Positions 14,763 through 26,701 of a DNA stretch of 64,000 bases are shown piece by piece (the stretch's first letter is position 1; the number at the start of each line of letters is the position of its first letter). The position numbers and the translations under genes were made by a program. The notes under the pieces are model-generated. The model had not been told where the DNA came from and made no database searches. It saw only the letters and a program-made list of their open reading frames with translations. Source of the stretch: Porogramme epimiltina (taxonomy: Eukaryota > Basidiomycota > Agaricomycetes > Polyporales > Polyporaceae). The stretch is from the NCBI GenBank assembly GCA_900155495.1, contig FTLJ01000223.1, positions 1 through 64,000 on the forward strand, given 5' to 3'.

Positions 14763-16134
14763 ATGACGTCCTTCAAGCGAGCCCGCTCACCTCCACCCTT
14801 CGACGCATCGCCATCCTCCTCCCAACCCTCCTCGCCGACGATCAAGGCGGCGCGCACGAGCGCGACACCGCCACCCCACGGGCCCTCCACATCGGCCACC
14901 GCGGGCGGCACGACCTCGGGCCCGATCCTCTGCACGCTCCCGCCGACATGCAACCCGCCACACAGGCCGACAACGCTCGCAGACACGCGGGATCTCGAGG
15001 CGCACTATGCGCGGTATCATGCGCACGTGTGTGAGCAGCGCGGGTGTGGGTGCGTCTTTCCGGACGCACGGCTGCTTGAGCTGGTGAGTGTCGTTATATC
15101 TTTGGCGGGGGCGGTGATGTGCGGCGTGCGGCGCAAGGTGGCGGACGGGCTGGTGGACGGGTGTGTACCAGGATGGTGGACTGACGTGCTTCGGGCTGCG
15201 GTAGCACCAGACGGAGTGTCATGACCCGCTCGCGGCGGTGCGGAAGGAGCGCGGGGAGAAGATTGTGCGTATCTTCTTGTCTTCGCGCGCGGGCTGCGTT
15301 CTAACCGGGTATCTGGACGGCGTCCGACAGTTTGCATGCCATCTGCCGTCGTGCTCACGTAAATTCTCGACGCCGAAGACGCGCAGGATGCATCTCATCG
15401 AAGCACACGGGTACCCTAAGGAATATTTCTTCGCGGTCACGAATAAGGGCGTCGGCGGCCTCCTGAAGAGGTGGGGAGAAGGCGCGAGCCTGCTGAGGAA
15501 GCCTTGGAAGGCACGCGAGAACGGTACAACTGAAAACTCGGACGAGGATGGTGAAGGGGAGGACGAACACGCGGTGGAGATGGAACAGATACCTGAAGAG
15601 CCGAACGCGGACGTGAACAGCGCGTCAGAAGGATTTGACGATGATGACGACGACGACGAGATCCTGTTGGAGAAGATCCAGATCCCCGCGCGCGAGCCTA
15701 CAGCTGCCGGTCCACCGCGCGAGAAGGTCCGTAAGGACCGCGGAAAAGGAAAAGGGAAGGGGAAGGCACGAGACGAGCCGGCAGACGTCGACGAACTCGC
15801 GGGCGAGATGAATTCGCTCTCACTTGTACCAACATCGATTCAGTTTGGACGCGGCGCGAAGCGAGGCGCATTACAGAGCATGCGTGGTGGCGGAGGGCAG
15901 GGGCATGCACAACGCGGAAGGGCGGGCCGGGGTGCAGACGTTGCGCCCATGGAGGTGGATGTAGGACAGGGTGCCAACCACGGACGGGGTCGTGGTGGGT
16001 TGCCGCGATTCCCTCGCGGCGGTGCGCTGCGAGCGATGTCGAGGGGAAGAGGACTTCGTGGTGCGCTCGGAATAGGCCAGGGAAGAGGAACGGGACCGGG
16101 GCGAGGTGTCGGTAAGAATAGCGTGAAGCCATGA
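14763..16134 (+). CDS. ZNF511-like C2H2 zinc-finger protein with RG-rich tail
   Basis: Similar in plan to the ZNF511 family of small zinc-finger proteins. The protein starts with a Ser/Pro-rich leader (MTSFKRARSPPPF). Next come cysteine/histidine elements CTLPPTCNPP, HYARYHAHVC and CGCVFPDARLLEL. After an intron HQTECHDPL follows, and after a second intron (about 15265-15330) the clearest finger, FACHLPSCSRKFSTPKTRRM, followed by HLIEAHGYP. The last exon continues into an acidic segment with a run of aspartates (about 15637-15660), a Lys/Gly basic patch, and a long Arg-Gly-rich tail (about 15845-16120). The RG tail resembles RNA-binding or methylated GAR domains and is not a feature I associate with animal ZNF511. 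The stop at 16134 ends the sequence KNSVKP. Confidence 0.78.
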
Positions 16135-16352
16135 GAGGCTATGTACGACGATGATGCTGGATCTGTACTGAGCTGTTGTAACGTAGTAGTAGGCAATGAT
16201 AGGGAAGTCGCGAGTATGAGCTAAGCAAAGTCGCAGGGATACCTCTCACTAGGGTGCATGATGTTCCGTCCAGGTACACAAATAACTACAGCATTCGGCA
16301 AAAACCTCCTCGACCGTCTTTTCGTGCAGCCACTGTGCTTGACGTGGGCGAG

Positions 16353-16357
16353 AAAAA
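16353..16357 (-). terminator. RNA polymerase III terminator of the tRNA gene
   Basis: A run of five T on the minus strand a few bases after the tRNA 3' end, the standard Pol III stop signal. Confidence 0.7.
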
Positions 16358-16360
16358 GTA

Positions 16361-16441
16361 TGGCCAACGCCGGGATCGAACCGACGACCTTGGCGTTGCG
16401 TAATATTAGCACCACGCTCTAACCAACTGAGCTAGTCGGCC
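16361..16441 (-). tRNA. tRNA-Ile (anticodon AAT) with a short intron
   Basis: The minus strand folds as a tRNA. The acceptor GGCCGAC pairs with GTTGGCC (one G-T pair) and the discriminator is A. The D arm is GCTC...GAGC. The anticodon stem TGGTG/CGCCA encloses CTAATA, about seven extra bases (TTACGCA), and A. The T arm GTCGG/CCGGC carries the loop TTCGATC. The anticodon reads AAT, which decodes isoleucine. The extra bases sit just 3' of position 37, the canonical place for a nuclear tRNA intron, although seven bases is short. The CCA end is not encoded, as expected in a eukaryote. Confidence 0.88.
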
Positions 16442-16543
16442 ATGAAGCTGGTATTATCAATGTGCTTTATCATAGCTCGGAATGACACTTCACAAATGGC
16501 ATTTTCGCCCTTGTCTCGCCGCCGCGCGACTTCCTCATCAACC

Positions 16544-17359
16544 ATGTTCTTCATTGTAATCCATCTCGCGTTCGCCGCGCATTATCCTCATCGCTGACGT
16601 CCTTTTGCGTGCAGAAAGAGCTGTCGCATACAATCCATCTACACCCATCCTACTTTGGCCCTCGGATGCTCAATTTCCTAGAGTCAAAGCTCTACTCTGA
16701 CGTTGAAGGCACATGTTCAGGAGAATTCGGCTACATCATCGCGGTCGTTTCTATTCTAGACATTGGAAAGGGCCTGGTGATGCCTGGGAGCGGCCAGGCG
16801 GAGTTCGTGACGCGCTACCGTGCCATTGTCTTCAAACCGTTCAAGGGTCAGGTCGTAGACGGCGTTGTGAACAACGTCAACAAGGTGCGTAGCTTTGCGC
16901 GTATTTGGGAGGACTGGGAAGTCAATGCGTGAGGGTATCCATGGGGTAGATGGGCTTCTTCGCGGATGTCGGGCCTCTGACGGTGTTCGTGTCGCACCAG
17001 GTGAGCACGCGTCTTGTGTCTTACACTGTGCCGGCGGCGCTGACGTGGATGGGTCATGGTTGTAGTTGATCCACCCGGAGCTCCGCTTCGACCCCAACTC
17101 CAATCCACCATGCTTCGCGTCCGAGGACCAGGTCGGTGTCCTTCGTCTCTCCTCGTCCTGCCTGTCCAACGCGTCTCTAGGTCATCGAGAAGAACACAAG
17201 AGTGCGCCTAAAAATCGTTGGAACTCGCGTGGATGCAACGGAGATCGTGCGTACCTTCCTCTCAAGCTTCGTCGAGACTCGTGAGCTGACGTCGTCTCCA
17301 CGCTCATGCAGTTCGCTATTGGGACCATCAAAGAAGACCACCTTGGGGTCATAGACTAG
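16544..17359 (+). CDS. RPB7: RNA polymerase II subunit Rpb7
   Basis: Subunit of the Rpb4/Rpb7 stalk of RNA polymerase II. The protein starts MFFI. A 58-base intron follows, then KELSHTIHLHPSYFGPRM, EGTCSGEFGYIIAVVSILDI, GKGLVMPGSGQAEFVTRYRA and IVFKPFKGQVVDGVVNNVNK. Later exons give MGFFADVGPLTVFVSHQ, LIHPELRFDPNSNPPCFAS, VIEKNTRVRLKIVGTRVDA, and the last exon FAIGTIKEDHLGVID. Both the N-terminal tip domain and the C-terminal OB (S1-like) domain are complete. The total length of about 170 residues equals that of the yeast subunit. All introns have standard ends. Confidence 0.93.
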
Positions 17360-17881
17360 GGCATTTCTCGTTCATTGCTTTTTGGCTAGTTTCGTATCGC
17401 TGCTATGTACTCGCTACGTGTATAATTATTGGGATGTCTTCACTGCGTATAGCCATTTTCACCATTCTAATCGTAACTGCTTTTATTGTCATTGTATCTC
17501 ACGACCGTGCCCCGGAAGGTCGACATGCTTTTCACGCTAAAGGAATCGATGCTGTGCAAGTCTACTAGCAATTCACAAGCGTTTCAGAGGTCAACTCAGG
17601 TTCATTTTTCACCGTGGCTCGCGGTTATGCTACTTCTGACGCCTTCCCGTCACACACCGGTAAGTTCACTGACTCTTGCGAGTTTCCGGTGCTAGTTCGC
17701 TGATGCTACATCTATTCGCTCGATAGAGCCACATCTTGGAGTCTGGTAATCCTCCTCTGGAGGGGTCCACCGTCCTACGATTGCCTCCCCCCTAACTATC
17801 AGCCTTCCTTCTGGCGTACGAAGCTGATGTCCGTGTTGAAGGAACTCTTAGTAGGTATCACGCTCCCTGAATGTAACCTGA
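17360..17881. other. Intergenic region between convergent genes
   Basis: About 520 bases between the end of the Rpb7 gene and the end of a minus-strand DUF6533 gene. It is AT-richer than the coding regions. No exon or repeat recognised. Confidence 0.4.
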
Positions 17882-19617
17882 CTAGACAAATCGTGAGCTT
17901 TGGTTCACGCCGTTTGACGCAGCCTTACGATCGCCACCTTGTGGAGGCTCGTTATTGTGCTCCAAATGCAACGTCGCCGATCCTTCACTGGCGCTGCTAT
18001 CTTGCGTCCACGTCTCGTCAAAGGGATCCCTCGTTCTCCAATCGCAATTGTTGCGAACTTCTACCGACACATCGCGCACGACGAAGGCGCCAAGGGCTCC
18101 TCCTTCGGACTGGAAAGCGACTGAAGGCTGTTCCGTAATGCGATCAGATGATATCCCAACTTGTCGGAGATTGGCCTCCTGGAGGTGCAGGAGAAAGCGC
18201 GAGACGAGGGCCGAGGTAATTCTGAGGCAAGGTGAGTGTGTCAATCTCGTCATGTCGGAGCGTAGCCACTTACGATTGCACAAAAAATCCAACATCACTA
18301 ACCCCTTCAAGGCGGCCAGAGATCTATAAGTGCGCTGCTGGACGGATGCGTACGGAGAGGATGGAAACGTATACTTACCTGACAGAGAGATAGTGCCAGA
18401 TGCAGTACGTTCAGCGTGAGAAGGATGCTACGCCGAGAGTGTCAGAACAGGATGAAGGCACTCTCCAAGGGGGTGAGCACAGACAAGAAGTACATGAGGC
18501 CTATCGCCGGGGGTAAGAACACGACACTCTTGGGAATGCTAAAGCACCTACCATCACGTAGCATTACATGGGACAATGTTGGTGTTGATCGCGGTAGAAC
18601 AGATGAACACGCAACACGTTGAAGTTTGAACACAGAAATCAAGGCCAACAGACCATCTGCGACGGTCAAACAACTCCTAGATATGGCGGTGACTGTCCCG
18701 TCTCGATTGAGTAACATCTCCTCTCCATGTAGTCCATAGCCAAACTCACATCTGTTGTGAAACTTGATCAGGTTAAGACTAAACAGACTTCAAGGTAGGA
18801 CCCTACATGTGAATGCCTTTATCCGCTGATATCGAGGTTCTAATTCTGTATTGCGCTAGGCAGCCATACGTAGATAGGTCTTGACCTGTCTCTCCTAATA
18901 CAGCTAGGGGTAGCTAGACAACACCAGGCCTATCAGCTGCTCTGGGGTAAGTTTACTATTAAATAACAACTGATACCGACTATGTCCACTACCATTGGAA
19001 TTGCCGAAAGGATGAAGATTAAGATGCTCATTCTCTTGCTATTTGTGAGGGCTAGACATCGCAGGGCGCTGAATACTAAAGTGTTAACTTAGTAAGTTCC
19101 GTATTGTTGCTAGACAACCAATATATGGTTTACCTGCGGGAGGGAAGAATTGGGCTGCAAAAAGCACGCCGTTTATCCTGGTTCGTGCTGTGCAGCTCTA
19201 TTCCATGGGTGACATGAGTAGGCCTTTTGAGGGACAACGGCCCATCAGTGTGAGTACGCTCTACTACTCACAATGCTCTGCGTAATTGGGAGAAAGGCAA
19301 TCAAAACATAGAGATTCCTAACGAGTGCGGTGTAATGTCCACCGAGAAAAAGTGCCATAGACAGGGAAAAGCGGCCTCTCCAAATCAATGACACTTCCTT
19401 CTGGAGCATGAGAATGTACTCCCAACAAAATATCACTACCCGTACTTTTTAGTTCGAATGGGATGCAAGATCACAGCACCATTCTCACCGGAACTCGCGA
19501 TGGAGCAGCAGTTCGCCGAAACGCTGGACAGACAAGATTTAAACCACGCTCTGGAAGACTGGCATCCGCAATGACTCACGCCCTGGCATATAGATGTTCG
19601 ATATTTTCTGTCTTCAT
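17882..19617 (-). CDS. DUF6533 seven-helix membrane protein, copy B
   Basis: Same exon plan as copy A but strongly diverged. Exon 1 is MKTENIEHLYARA with donor GTGAGT. Exon 2 gives SANCCSIASS. Exon 3 is FCWEYILMLQKEVSLIWRGR. The next exon starts with a serine-cysteine and ends with FPPA. Then follow FSALRCLALTNSKRMSI with LILSA-type hydrophobic sequence, ISRSCLTVADGLLALISV, LSHVMLRDG, and the last exon SALVSRFLLHLQEANL. The coding signal persists through every exon although few residues match copy A, which suggests long divergence under constraint. The tail lacks a clear copy of the FE..VGSL motif. A TATA-like element lies about 65 bases upstream. Confidence 0.65.
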
Positions 19618-19680
19618 AAGTAGGATCATGGGAGGAAGGGTTAGCTAGCAAGCCAGAATGCTTTGCTCTGGCCTGGAGTG

Positions 19681-19688
19681 ATATATAT
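19681..19688 (-). promoter_or_regulatory. TATA-like element of DUF6533 copy B
   Basis: ATATATAT on the plus strand, read as TATATAT on the minus strand. It lies about 65 bases before the inferred ATG at 19617, a usual distance for a core promoter in these fungi. Confidence 0.4.
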
Positions 19689-19689
19689 G

Positions 19690-20382
19690 GCACCCACAAA
19701 GGCCCTATAGAATGTCTAAAAGAACCCACTCTTCGATGGAGGATATCAGGATATTGAAATAAAAATGGGTGCGATCGGGCCGTCGGTGTAGGGATGAGCG
19801 TGGTATGCCAGTGTAGTTCGATGCAGAAGCACCTCAAGTTGACATCTAGTCCGACTACATTAAGGACACAGAAAACACGCGGTCATCGGCCTCGGCTTAA
19901 TAAGCTACTCCTGTGGCTCAAATACTGCCGTACTTGGGCTATTGAAAACCGCAGTTGTCCGGATATTCCAGTCATCACGCGCTTGCTCAAATCGGCCACT
20001 GGGCCACTGAGTGAAGCGGCCTCGGCGTCAACGTTTCAACCCGAATGTCACATCATCACCTTCTGCTAGGCTTAGAAATATCTCTCCGCTGGCTATAGCC
20101 CCAAAGTCACCATGATGGATGCCCTTGGTAGTAGTAGATTCAACTTCGGTGTGCGTTCCCGGATTTTGTATCGCCGTGCTCAATATATTACATAGGTCTC
20201 GGGGCAAAGATTCTTTACAGCGAATGCTCTGACGTCTTTCACCTATTGACTTCCCATTCATTACACAACTCCATGACGTTTAAATTGGTTGAGGGGCATT
20301 ATATGATCATCTGCAGAGTGCACTCCACTTACGAAAACAGTTTGACTGAGTCTATCAACATGGGATTGATATCAGCTCATAC
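19690..20382. other. Intergenic region between DUF6533 copies B and C
   Basis: About 700 bases. Open frames here show no resemblance to the neighbouring DUF6533 genes. Nothing else recognised. Confidence 0.35.
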
Positions 20383-22161
20383 TCACAAATCTACGCCCTC
20401 GGATGAAATAATGTGCCCAAGTAGGCTTGCCGGGATGGTGGTTTGTACTACATTATTCCCGGAGGCCGAGAGAGAACTTTCAACTCCCGGAAAGCCGACC
20501 GAAAGCTCACCCCTGGGGACCGGGGAACCTAGAGTTTCTAGAGCCCGAGAAAATGGAGACATGGGCAGGGGATCACAGACCGCTTGAAGACGCGACCCGG
20601 CTGGGGAGCCCCATTCAATTGTTCTGTGGCGAGTGTTTTGAAGATCCAAGAGGAACCGAGATACTAGGCTGACTGTAATCCTATGTAGTACCTGTTGCAT
20701 TAGCCAAGGTTCCATGCCATTATATGTGACATACGGCTGGGTCAACACGATAGTATAGCTTGCACCCGAGTACGGTCCGTCAATCTCGAGACATAATGCC
20801 CCTAGTCAGCGTTATAAAACACAAAAACAGGGTTGAAGACATACAGAGCCCAAGGACATCCCCAGATTTAACGCGTGGATGGCCATCATGACACTATGAT
20901 GTAACCGGTATTATTAGTCATTAGAAGAAACCACGTAAGGGTTCACACACAGGAACCATCGGAGTCCTGGAAGCCACATATGTCAGTATCCTAGTACAGA
21001 GAGGTGCTAAAATGGAGACTGGCCGTCTTGGACAAGTACGTCATATAAGCTTCTGCCCGGAGACTGCAAGTGCCCTTCAGAAACGCATCGCCTTGACAAG
21101 TAGAACCAGGTTATAAATATCAACGTGGCATCCGCAATGATGAGGGATGTCCGAGTGATAATTGGAACTATTTGAAAAGCAGTTGGTTAGTGCGGTGATC
21201 TCACTAGCGGACAGACTAAGGGTAGAAGCGAACTTCTAGAGGGATTAGGCTTCAGAAATAATCTATAACAGAGTCACTGCTTGCGAAGAACTCGCCTCAT
21301 GAGCCACATCTCATTTATATTCGTGGTGTTCGATGGGTATACACTCCGACATCCCGCTTTGCCGAGGTTGGCGCCCGTCAAACCAAGGGGAAACTGCGCC
21401 TGTCATAGTGGACCACACCTCGCGTAAGATGTGTGGTGGACACCGAGCCTGTGAGAAATATGGGGCGCACCGAGTCCGATACAATGGGTACGACGCCCGC
21501 TAGAACGAGGACAAATATGGATAGGGCCTTGTTCCTACTGAGGGCATAGGCACGAAGCCCGGAGAACACTGGTGATCACGGACCCCGTGGGGTACGATCA
21601 GTTTCCGATCATGACGGGGTGGTGGGAGCTCACGTACATGCGGGGAACATAAAGTTTTGAATGTAGACCGCAAAAATTGCCTTGACCGTTGCCGAGCAAC
21701 TGTGTGCCGCCCGAAGGCTCCATTGATTGACAGATTACGGGGACAACATAAAATCTCACCTCTAGGTTCCAGGATCAGGACTATGGATGAGCGAATAGAA
21801 AATCTTTGAATTACTCACCCAATCCGACATAGGTAAGAAGATTGTCAGGTCATACAAATATGTTGCGAGAGCCGTGTAACGGTTGAGAAAGAACAGTATG
21901 GAGGCTCCAGAGAACTCTCCCTTCCAAAAGAGCTCAACTTCACGGTCTAGTGTAGTGAGATACTCATATATGTAACATACTAAGTCACTTGGAAATCAGC
22001 AACGGTGTTAATGACGAGCGAACAGAAGACGTACTCGAGGCAGCTAACGTGCAAATGTTTGACGTGAATCTAGAATAATGCTGAACCGTTAGTAAAATGG
22101 AACCACAGGACGTAGGTGCTACCAACAGTTTGAAGTGCTCATTGGCTAAGTGGCGATCCAT
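20383..22161 (-). CDS. DUF6533 seven-helix membrane protein, copy C
   Basis: Inferred first exon MDRHLANEHFKLL is followed by an intron with a textbook branch point (TACTAAC). Exon 2 ends NICTLAAS. Exon 3 carries YEYLTTLDREVELFW, ASILFFLNRYTALATYLY and LPMSDW. Then follow FSGLRAYALSRNKALSI, IITRTSLIIADATLIFITW, LYDVLVQDG, and the last exon VSLVSRFLLDLQ with a long polar tail. The core DREVELFW and NRY segments are nearly the same as in copy D, so C and D are sister duplicates. A CATATAAGAG element (plus strand about 22208-22217) lies about 50 bases upstream of the chosen start. Internal exon ends between 20.75 and 21.35 kb are approximate. Confidence 0.62.
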
Positions 22162-22824
22162 AGCGAACAAGTGATCTTGGTACAAGATGCCCATATTACT
22201 CGCCGCGCTCTTATATGCTTTTTGAGAGTTGCTGTGCGTGAGTATGGAGCACCGGAAGCCATGCCGTCAGCTAACATAAGGATTTCCGCAAGAGGGAGAG
22301 ACGGGTAGGCGGTGCTGCTGCTTGAGGGGCGGCGAATATACGATTCTGTCAAGTCACGTCATGTGCTCACCAGGTTTAGCACATACCGGTTCTACTCGGC
22401 GACATCCTGAGAGGATTGTACTCGTTGGAACTCGCCTTCCTCGGAAACACTGGGTGCGGTGCATCCCGAGAAGGATGTGGTGGCGCCGCAGCGATCAAAA
22501 TGTCAAACCATTGTGGTTCACCGGACAAAGACCGGCATTCAAGTAGTGAGGAGATGATAGACGCTACAAAGTTTACGGAACCGTAGCTGCTAGTTGGATT
22601 CTGATGCCGACGGGGCAGTTGCGATGCTCTGCCGTTGGTAAGCCACATGGACCGCAGATGAATTCTAGGGTGTGATAGAGCTGTTATACAATAGCAGGGT
22701 CATGCATCGCCTATTATAAGGGAAGTCAGATGATCAAGCGTAGTACATTGGGGCCATGATGTTGGCTTACATGCATCAACGTAGTTCTCGGTCCTTCTAC
22801 GAAGCTCTGGGACTCCTGGCCACT
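22162..22824. other. Intergenic region between DUF6533 copies C and D
   Basis: About 660 bases containing the TATA-like element of copy C. No other gene or repeat recognised. Confidence 0.35.
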
Positions 22825-24586
22825 CTAAGGCGACGCTGTCCCTCTAGTCCGACCCTCATTCTGCGACGCACCCGAGGCACGGGGGATCGTCTGATCGGGC
22901 GTATGGCCATCCACGGCACTTTCTAGGGCCATCGCCGAAAGGGCGAACGCTTCTTCGTATTGGCTCACGTGCGATATTGATGCAGCTAGAGGTCCTGACG
23001 CCCACTGATCGAGTTTGGCGTGTCGGTTGACAGCCACGTCCATGCGCGACTCAGTCCACGCCTCCCAATTCGTATTTCGGCGATTGGCGGTTTGAAGGTC
23101 GAGCAAGAATCGCGACACCAGAGCTGACGTGACTCTGTGGAGGAGATGTAAGTCATTGCAACCTCTGGACTGGGTCGTATGATCGAGGTCGGTAGAACGT
23201 ACGGCAAGGTGAATAGACCCACATACGAGCTGTCTTTGTATGGCCCTTGAACCTAGTTATGAACATCAATAGCGCATCGCGTCAACATAGAAGATCTCAG
23301 ACGTACTACTGTGAGGGAAAGTGCCAGATGAAGGACGTTAAGGAATATAAGGGTGCTGCGGTGTGGGAAGTACATGAGCGTGTCTCCACGCTGTCCTCAA
23401 CTGTCAGGGACCCACACGAAGTATCTCATTCCTGGAGTAGGAACAGACTATGAATTAAATGATTCGTACATTCAGAGTCGACACTCACCATCTCGCAGTA
23501 GCACCTGAGGAAATGTAAAGTTGCCCAGCGAGTCATTTAGAAGGCCCCGTCGGGAGAGACAGAACCAAGTGACGAGGATAAGGATGACATCGGCCACGAC
23601 TATTGTGCCCCTTCCGACGCTCACGACTACCGCCCAACGAAGTGATACATGAATGAATGCGCTCTAACCACGCCCTGGGATACACACGTACCTCTTCGTC
23701 GAATATTGTCAGCCGATATATCAGCGGAGGCAGGAGGAGCTTACATAGCAAAATGAAAGCCGTGTGGAGGTCTGTCATATGTCGATACGCATCCTGCCTG
23801 ATAAAAATTCTCCCCTGAAAGTCCAAAGGAGAAATGGGCCTAGGACGGTCTACTGAGCCGGTGAACGCAGTGAGGTATCGCTAGTGTGGCTTACAATAGC
23901 TAGTCCAATCGGAACAACGGCACCCAGAAAGAACACCACAACCGACAGAAACTTGTTCCTACTGAGAGCGTACACTCTCAAGGAAGAAAACACTAGACCG
24001 ATAAAAATGTCAGCGATATGAACATGCAGCGTCGATGCGACATGGCTTATTACAGACCTGCTGGTAGTGGAAACTGTCCTAAGTATACCACGTACATCAC
24101 CCTCACTGTCACAGCGCAGCTGCAGTACCGTCGTTAGCTCGGGGGGATCAAAGTCCAAATCAACTGTGCCCATGATACATTACCTCTACCAGTAGCACGT
24201 CAGATTAGGTAACATATGCGTTAGCGTTGAGAAATAATCACAAGGTCTGACATGGGGACGAAGATCGCGAGATTGTAGAGGAATGTGACCAGCGCCCAGT
24301 ATCTGTTCAGGAAAAAGAGGATAGCAGCGCTCGTTGTTCGCCCGGTCCAAAACAGCTCCACTTCTCGATCGAGTGTGATGAAATACTCGTACACGCAGGC
24401 CACTGTGAGATGCAATGGTTGGACAGAAGAAAACCGATAGGAGATCATGGATCGCACCGGAGGCAGCTAACGTGCAGTAGTTCGTCACCATACTGAAATT
24501 TTGCGTCTATCAGTGCTTGGAGGGGGGTGAGGTTGAGGGAATAGGGCGCACATCTTTTTGTAGCCTTCTTCGATGGTGTAATGCAT
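22825..24586 (-). CDS. DUF6533 seven-helix membrane protein, copy D
   Basis: Exon 1 MHYTIEEGYKK joins in frame across a GTGCGC...CAG intron to MVTNYCTLAAS, matching the exon 1/2 layout of copies A and H. Exon 3 carries YEYFITLDREVELFW, SAAILFFLNRYWALVTFLYN and VPMSDL. Further exons give FSSLRVYALSRNKFLSVVVF, VVADVILILVTWFCL, FPQVLLRDG, and the last exon SALVSRFLLDLQTANRR with a tail of about 80 residues. No stop interrupts the recognised exons. It is the sister of copy C in the same orientation. Confidence 0.66.
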
Positions 24587-25832
24587 GGTAGAGCAGGGAA
24601 AAGGGCTTACGAAATTGGAGAATATTCGAACGAACGAAGCACTCTTTATGCTTGTGAACGGACGATTTTCCATGTCCCGATGTAGCGGGGTTACATTGTG
24701 GAGGTGCTTCGAACACAAGGAGAAAATACAGCTTCCAGGCTAGCATCGTGAGCTTCAGTCTGCGACATGTTCGGAGGACATAAGTTTGACACGTTACGTG
24801 AATCTCATGGTGTCCTTGCGAGAACAAAGTTCCATGGCGGTGAATAAACGAATAGATGGTGACCGTCCGTCGGCTCCGACAATGCCCCGCTCCTATCGCT
24901 GTGTAATCAGTGACATTGTGGACGATCGATGAAAGTGCAAGTTCGTCGCAGCCTATGGGGCTTGCAGGAGAGGTGTGGCCTGTGGACACGCGGTGCTAGC
25001 GCAAAGGTAGCGTAGGTAACGTTCCAGTTGTAGTACCTCGTAGAGTCTAGCGAAGCAACGGCTCGGGCGAGTCCACTCCCTCTGGAGATGTCCGGAAATT
25101 GCCCAACTCGCGGCAGCACGGAGAGATGGAAGCTGGTGTAATGGTTTCAGCTGGCACCTAGGCTTTCAAGGGGACTGCATGTCAGAAGCTAAAGATAGAT
25201 GACTGCGTGTGCTAACCTCATACTGACGTATTTTGAGCAGGTTTAAATGTACCGTGACCGGCACACATGCGTGCTCGGGGGGGTGGATTGCGTCGGGGGT
25301 GACATCACTAGGCCTAAATTTGCCAGGGAAGGTCATTGGAGCCACGAACGAACCAGCAACAGTGGGCGGGTTCTGAGCTGGCCATCTGTACGTTGGTCCA
25401 GTGGAACACAATCACCAAGCCGCTCAAGCTCAAGGACCACTGGCAACTGGCAACCCGGAGCGCTTCTGATGTAGGCGACGCGAGGGGCTTCGGCCGAAGA
25501 GACCGTCAAAGTTCGGACACTCGGTCCGTATCATCGTTGATCATTTTAGCAGGTGGCTCGTCCAACTCCAGGTTTTGTCTCTTCGACGAATTCTACCCTG
25601 ACGTCGTGCGACATGTTGAGACGTTACGTATACATTGCGGCTGGGGTGACAGAAGGGGGGGAAGTCTGCTGGCTCGCGGGTAGGGTACGATGAACCAGCT
25701 TGACATCCGTACGAGCGCTACTAACGTTGCACGTCGCTTCTCGGGAGAAAAGCAGACTTGTGAGAATGTTTTTGGTATAACTACAACATGACGGTTCACA
25801 GGTATATGCACTATATCTAGACATCTGACACG
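24587..25832. other. Gene-poor stretch before the dehydrogenase gene
   Basis: About 1.25 kb. Several open frames exist on both strands but none shows a family signature or plausible splicing. No repeat recognised. Confidence 0.4.
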
Positions 25833-26701
25833 TTACAACGCGAAGCCCTACGAGCAAGAACAGTTAGGGATATTTGTGGTTGAAAGATGGATGAAGGAAT
25901 ACGTACGCCGTTCACCATGAGGGTTTGACCGTTGACCCAGGACGCGTCCTCGCTCGCCATGAACGCGACAGCTTTCGCGACCTCCTCAGGCTGACCGAGG
26001 CGCTTCGCGGGGTGTAGGTTCTCGAAGAACTGGATGAGCTGTGGGGGCTTGCCGTTCCGGAAGAGGTCCGTGTCGATGGGTCCGGGAGAGACAGTGTTGA
26101 CGTTGATGCCCTTCCCGCCGAGATCCTTCGCAAGCGCACGTGCCATCTGCTCGATCGCGCCCTTCGTGGAGATGTAAAGAAGGTAGTTCGGCGTGACCCC
26201 CGAGGCGCGGGTGAGCGAGGAAGAGAAGAAGATGACGCGACTGCCTGTTCGGGGTGTCAACTTGTGCGAGGCATTCATACACCGGGTTCAGCACGCACCT
26301 GGCTTCAAATGGGGAACTGCGTGCTGCGTCATGAACAGAGGACCCTTCACGTTCGCGTTGTAATGGAGGTCGTAGTCCGCCTCGGTCAACTCCGCCAAAG
26401 TGCGCAATTGCATGATGGCAGCGTTGAGGACAAGGATATCGAGGCCTCCGAGCTTCTCGCGCGTCTCGTCGACGAGACGCTTCGCCTCGGAGAGGACAGA
26501 AACGTCCGCCTTGATGATGGTCGCTTTGCCCGCACCCTTAGCGTTGATGCCGTCGGCGACGCCCTGCGCAGCGTCCGCGTTCGAGACATAGTTAATCACT
26601 ACGCTCGCACCATCCGCTGCGAGACGGGTGGCGACGGCAGCACCGATGCCACGGGAGGAGCCAGTGATGAGCGCAACTTTGCCGGCGAGAGGGAGGGACA
26701 T
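25833..26701 (-). CDS. Classical short-chain dehydrogenase/reductase
   Basis: An NAD(P)(H)-dependent oxidoreductase of the classical SDR type. The N-terminal cofactor motif is ALITGSSRGIGAAVA. The NNAG-like segment is DILVLNAAI. The catalytic serine lies in FFSSS, and the active-site Tyr-x3-Lys is YISTK. Then come NTVSPGPIDTDLF and the C-terminal GQTLMVNG. Two introns are visible: one after HLKPGA (about 26.25-26.3 kb), and one that splits the end so that the protein closes MVNGGFAL with the stop at 25833. This is the usual ending for the family (sterigmatocystin/versicolorin-reductase-like and bacterial 3-oxoacyl-ACP-reductase-like enzymes). The length is near 255 residues. The substrate cannot be told from sequence. 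All catalytic residues are present. Confidence 0.9.

Noticed and set aside
24640..24655. Loss of the start codon in DUF6533 copy D (GTG in place of ATG)
   Set aside because: A better first exon, MHYTIEEGYKK at 24586, joins in frame to exon 2 and matches the pattern in other copies.
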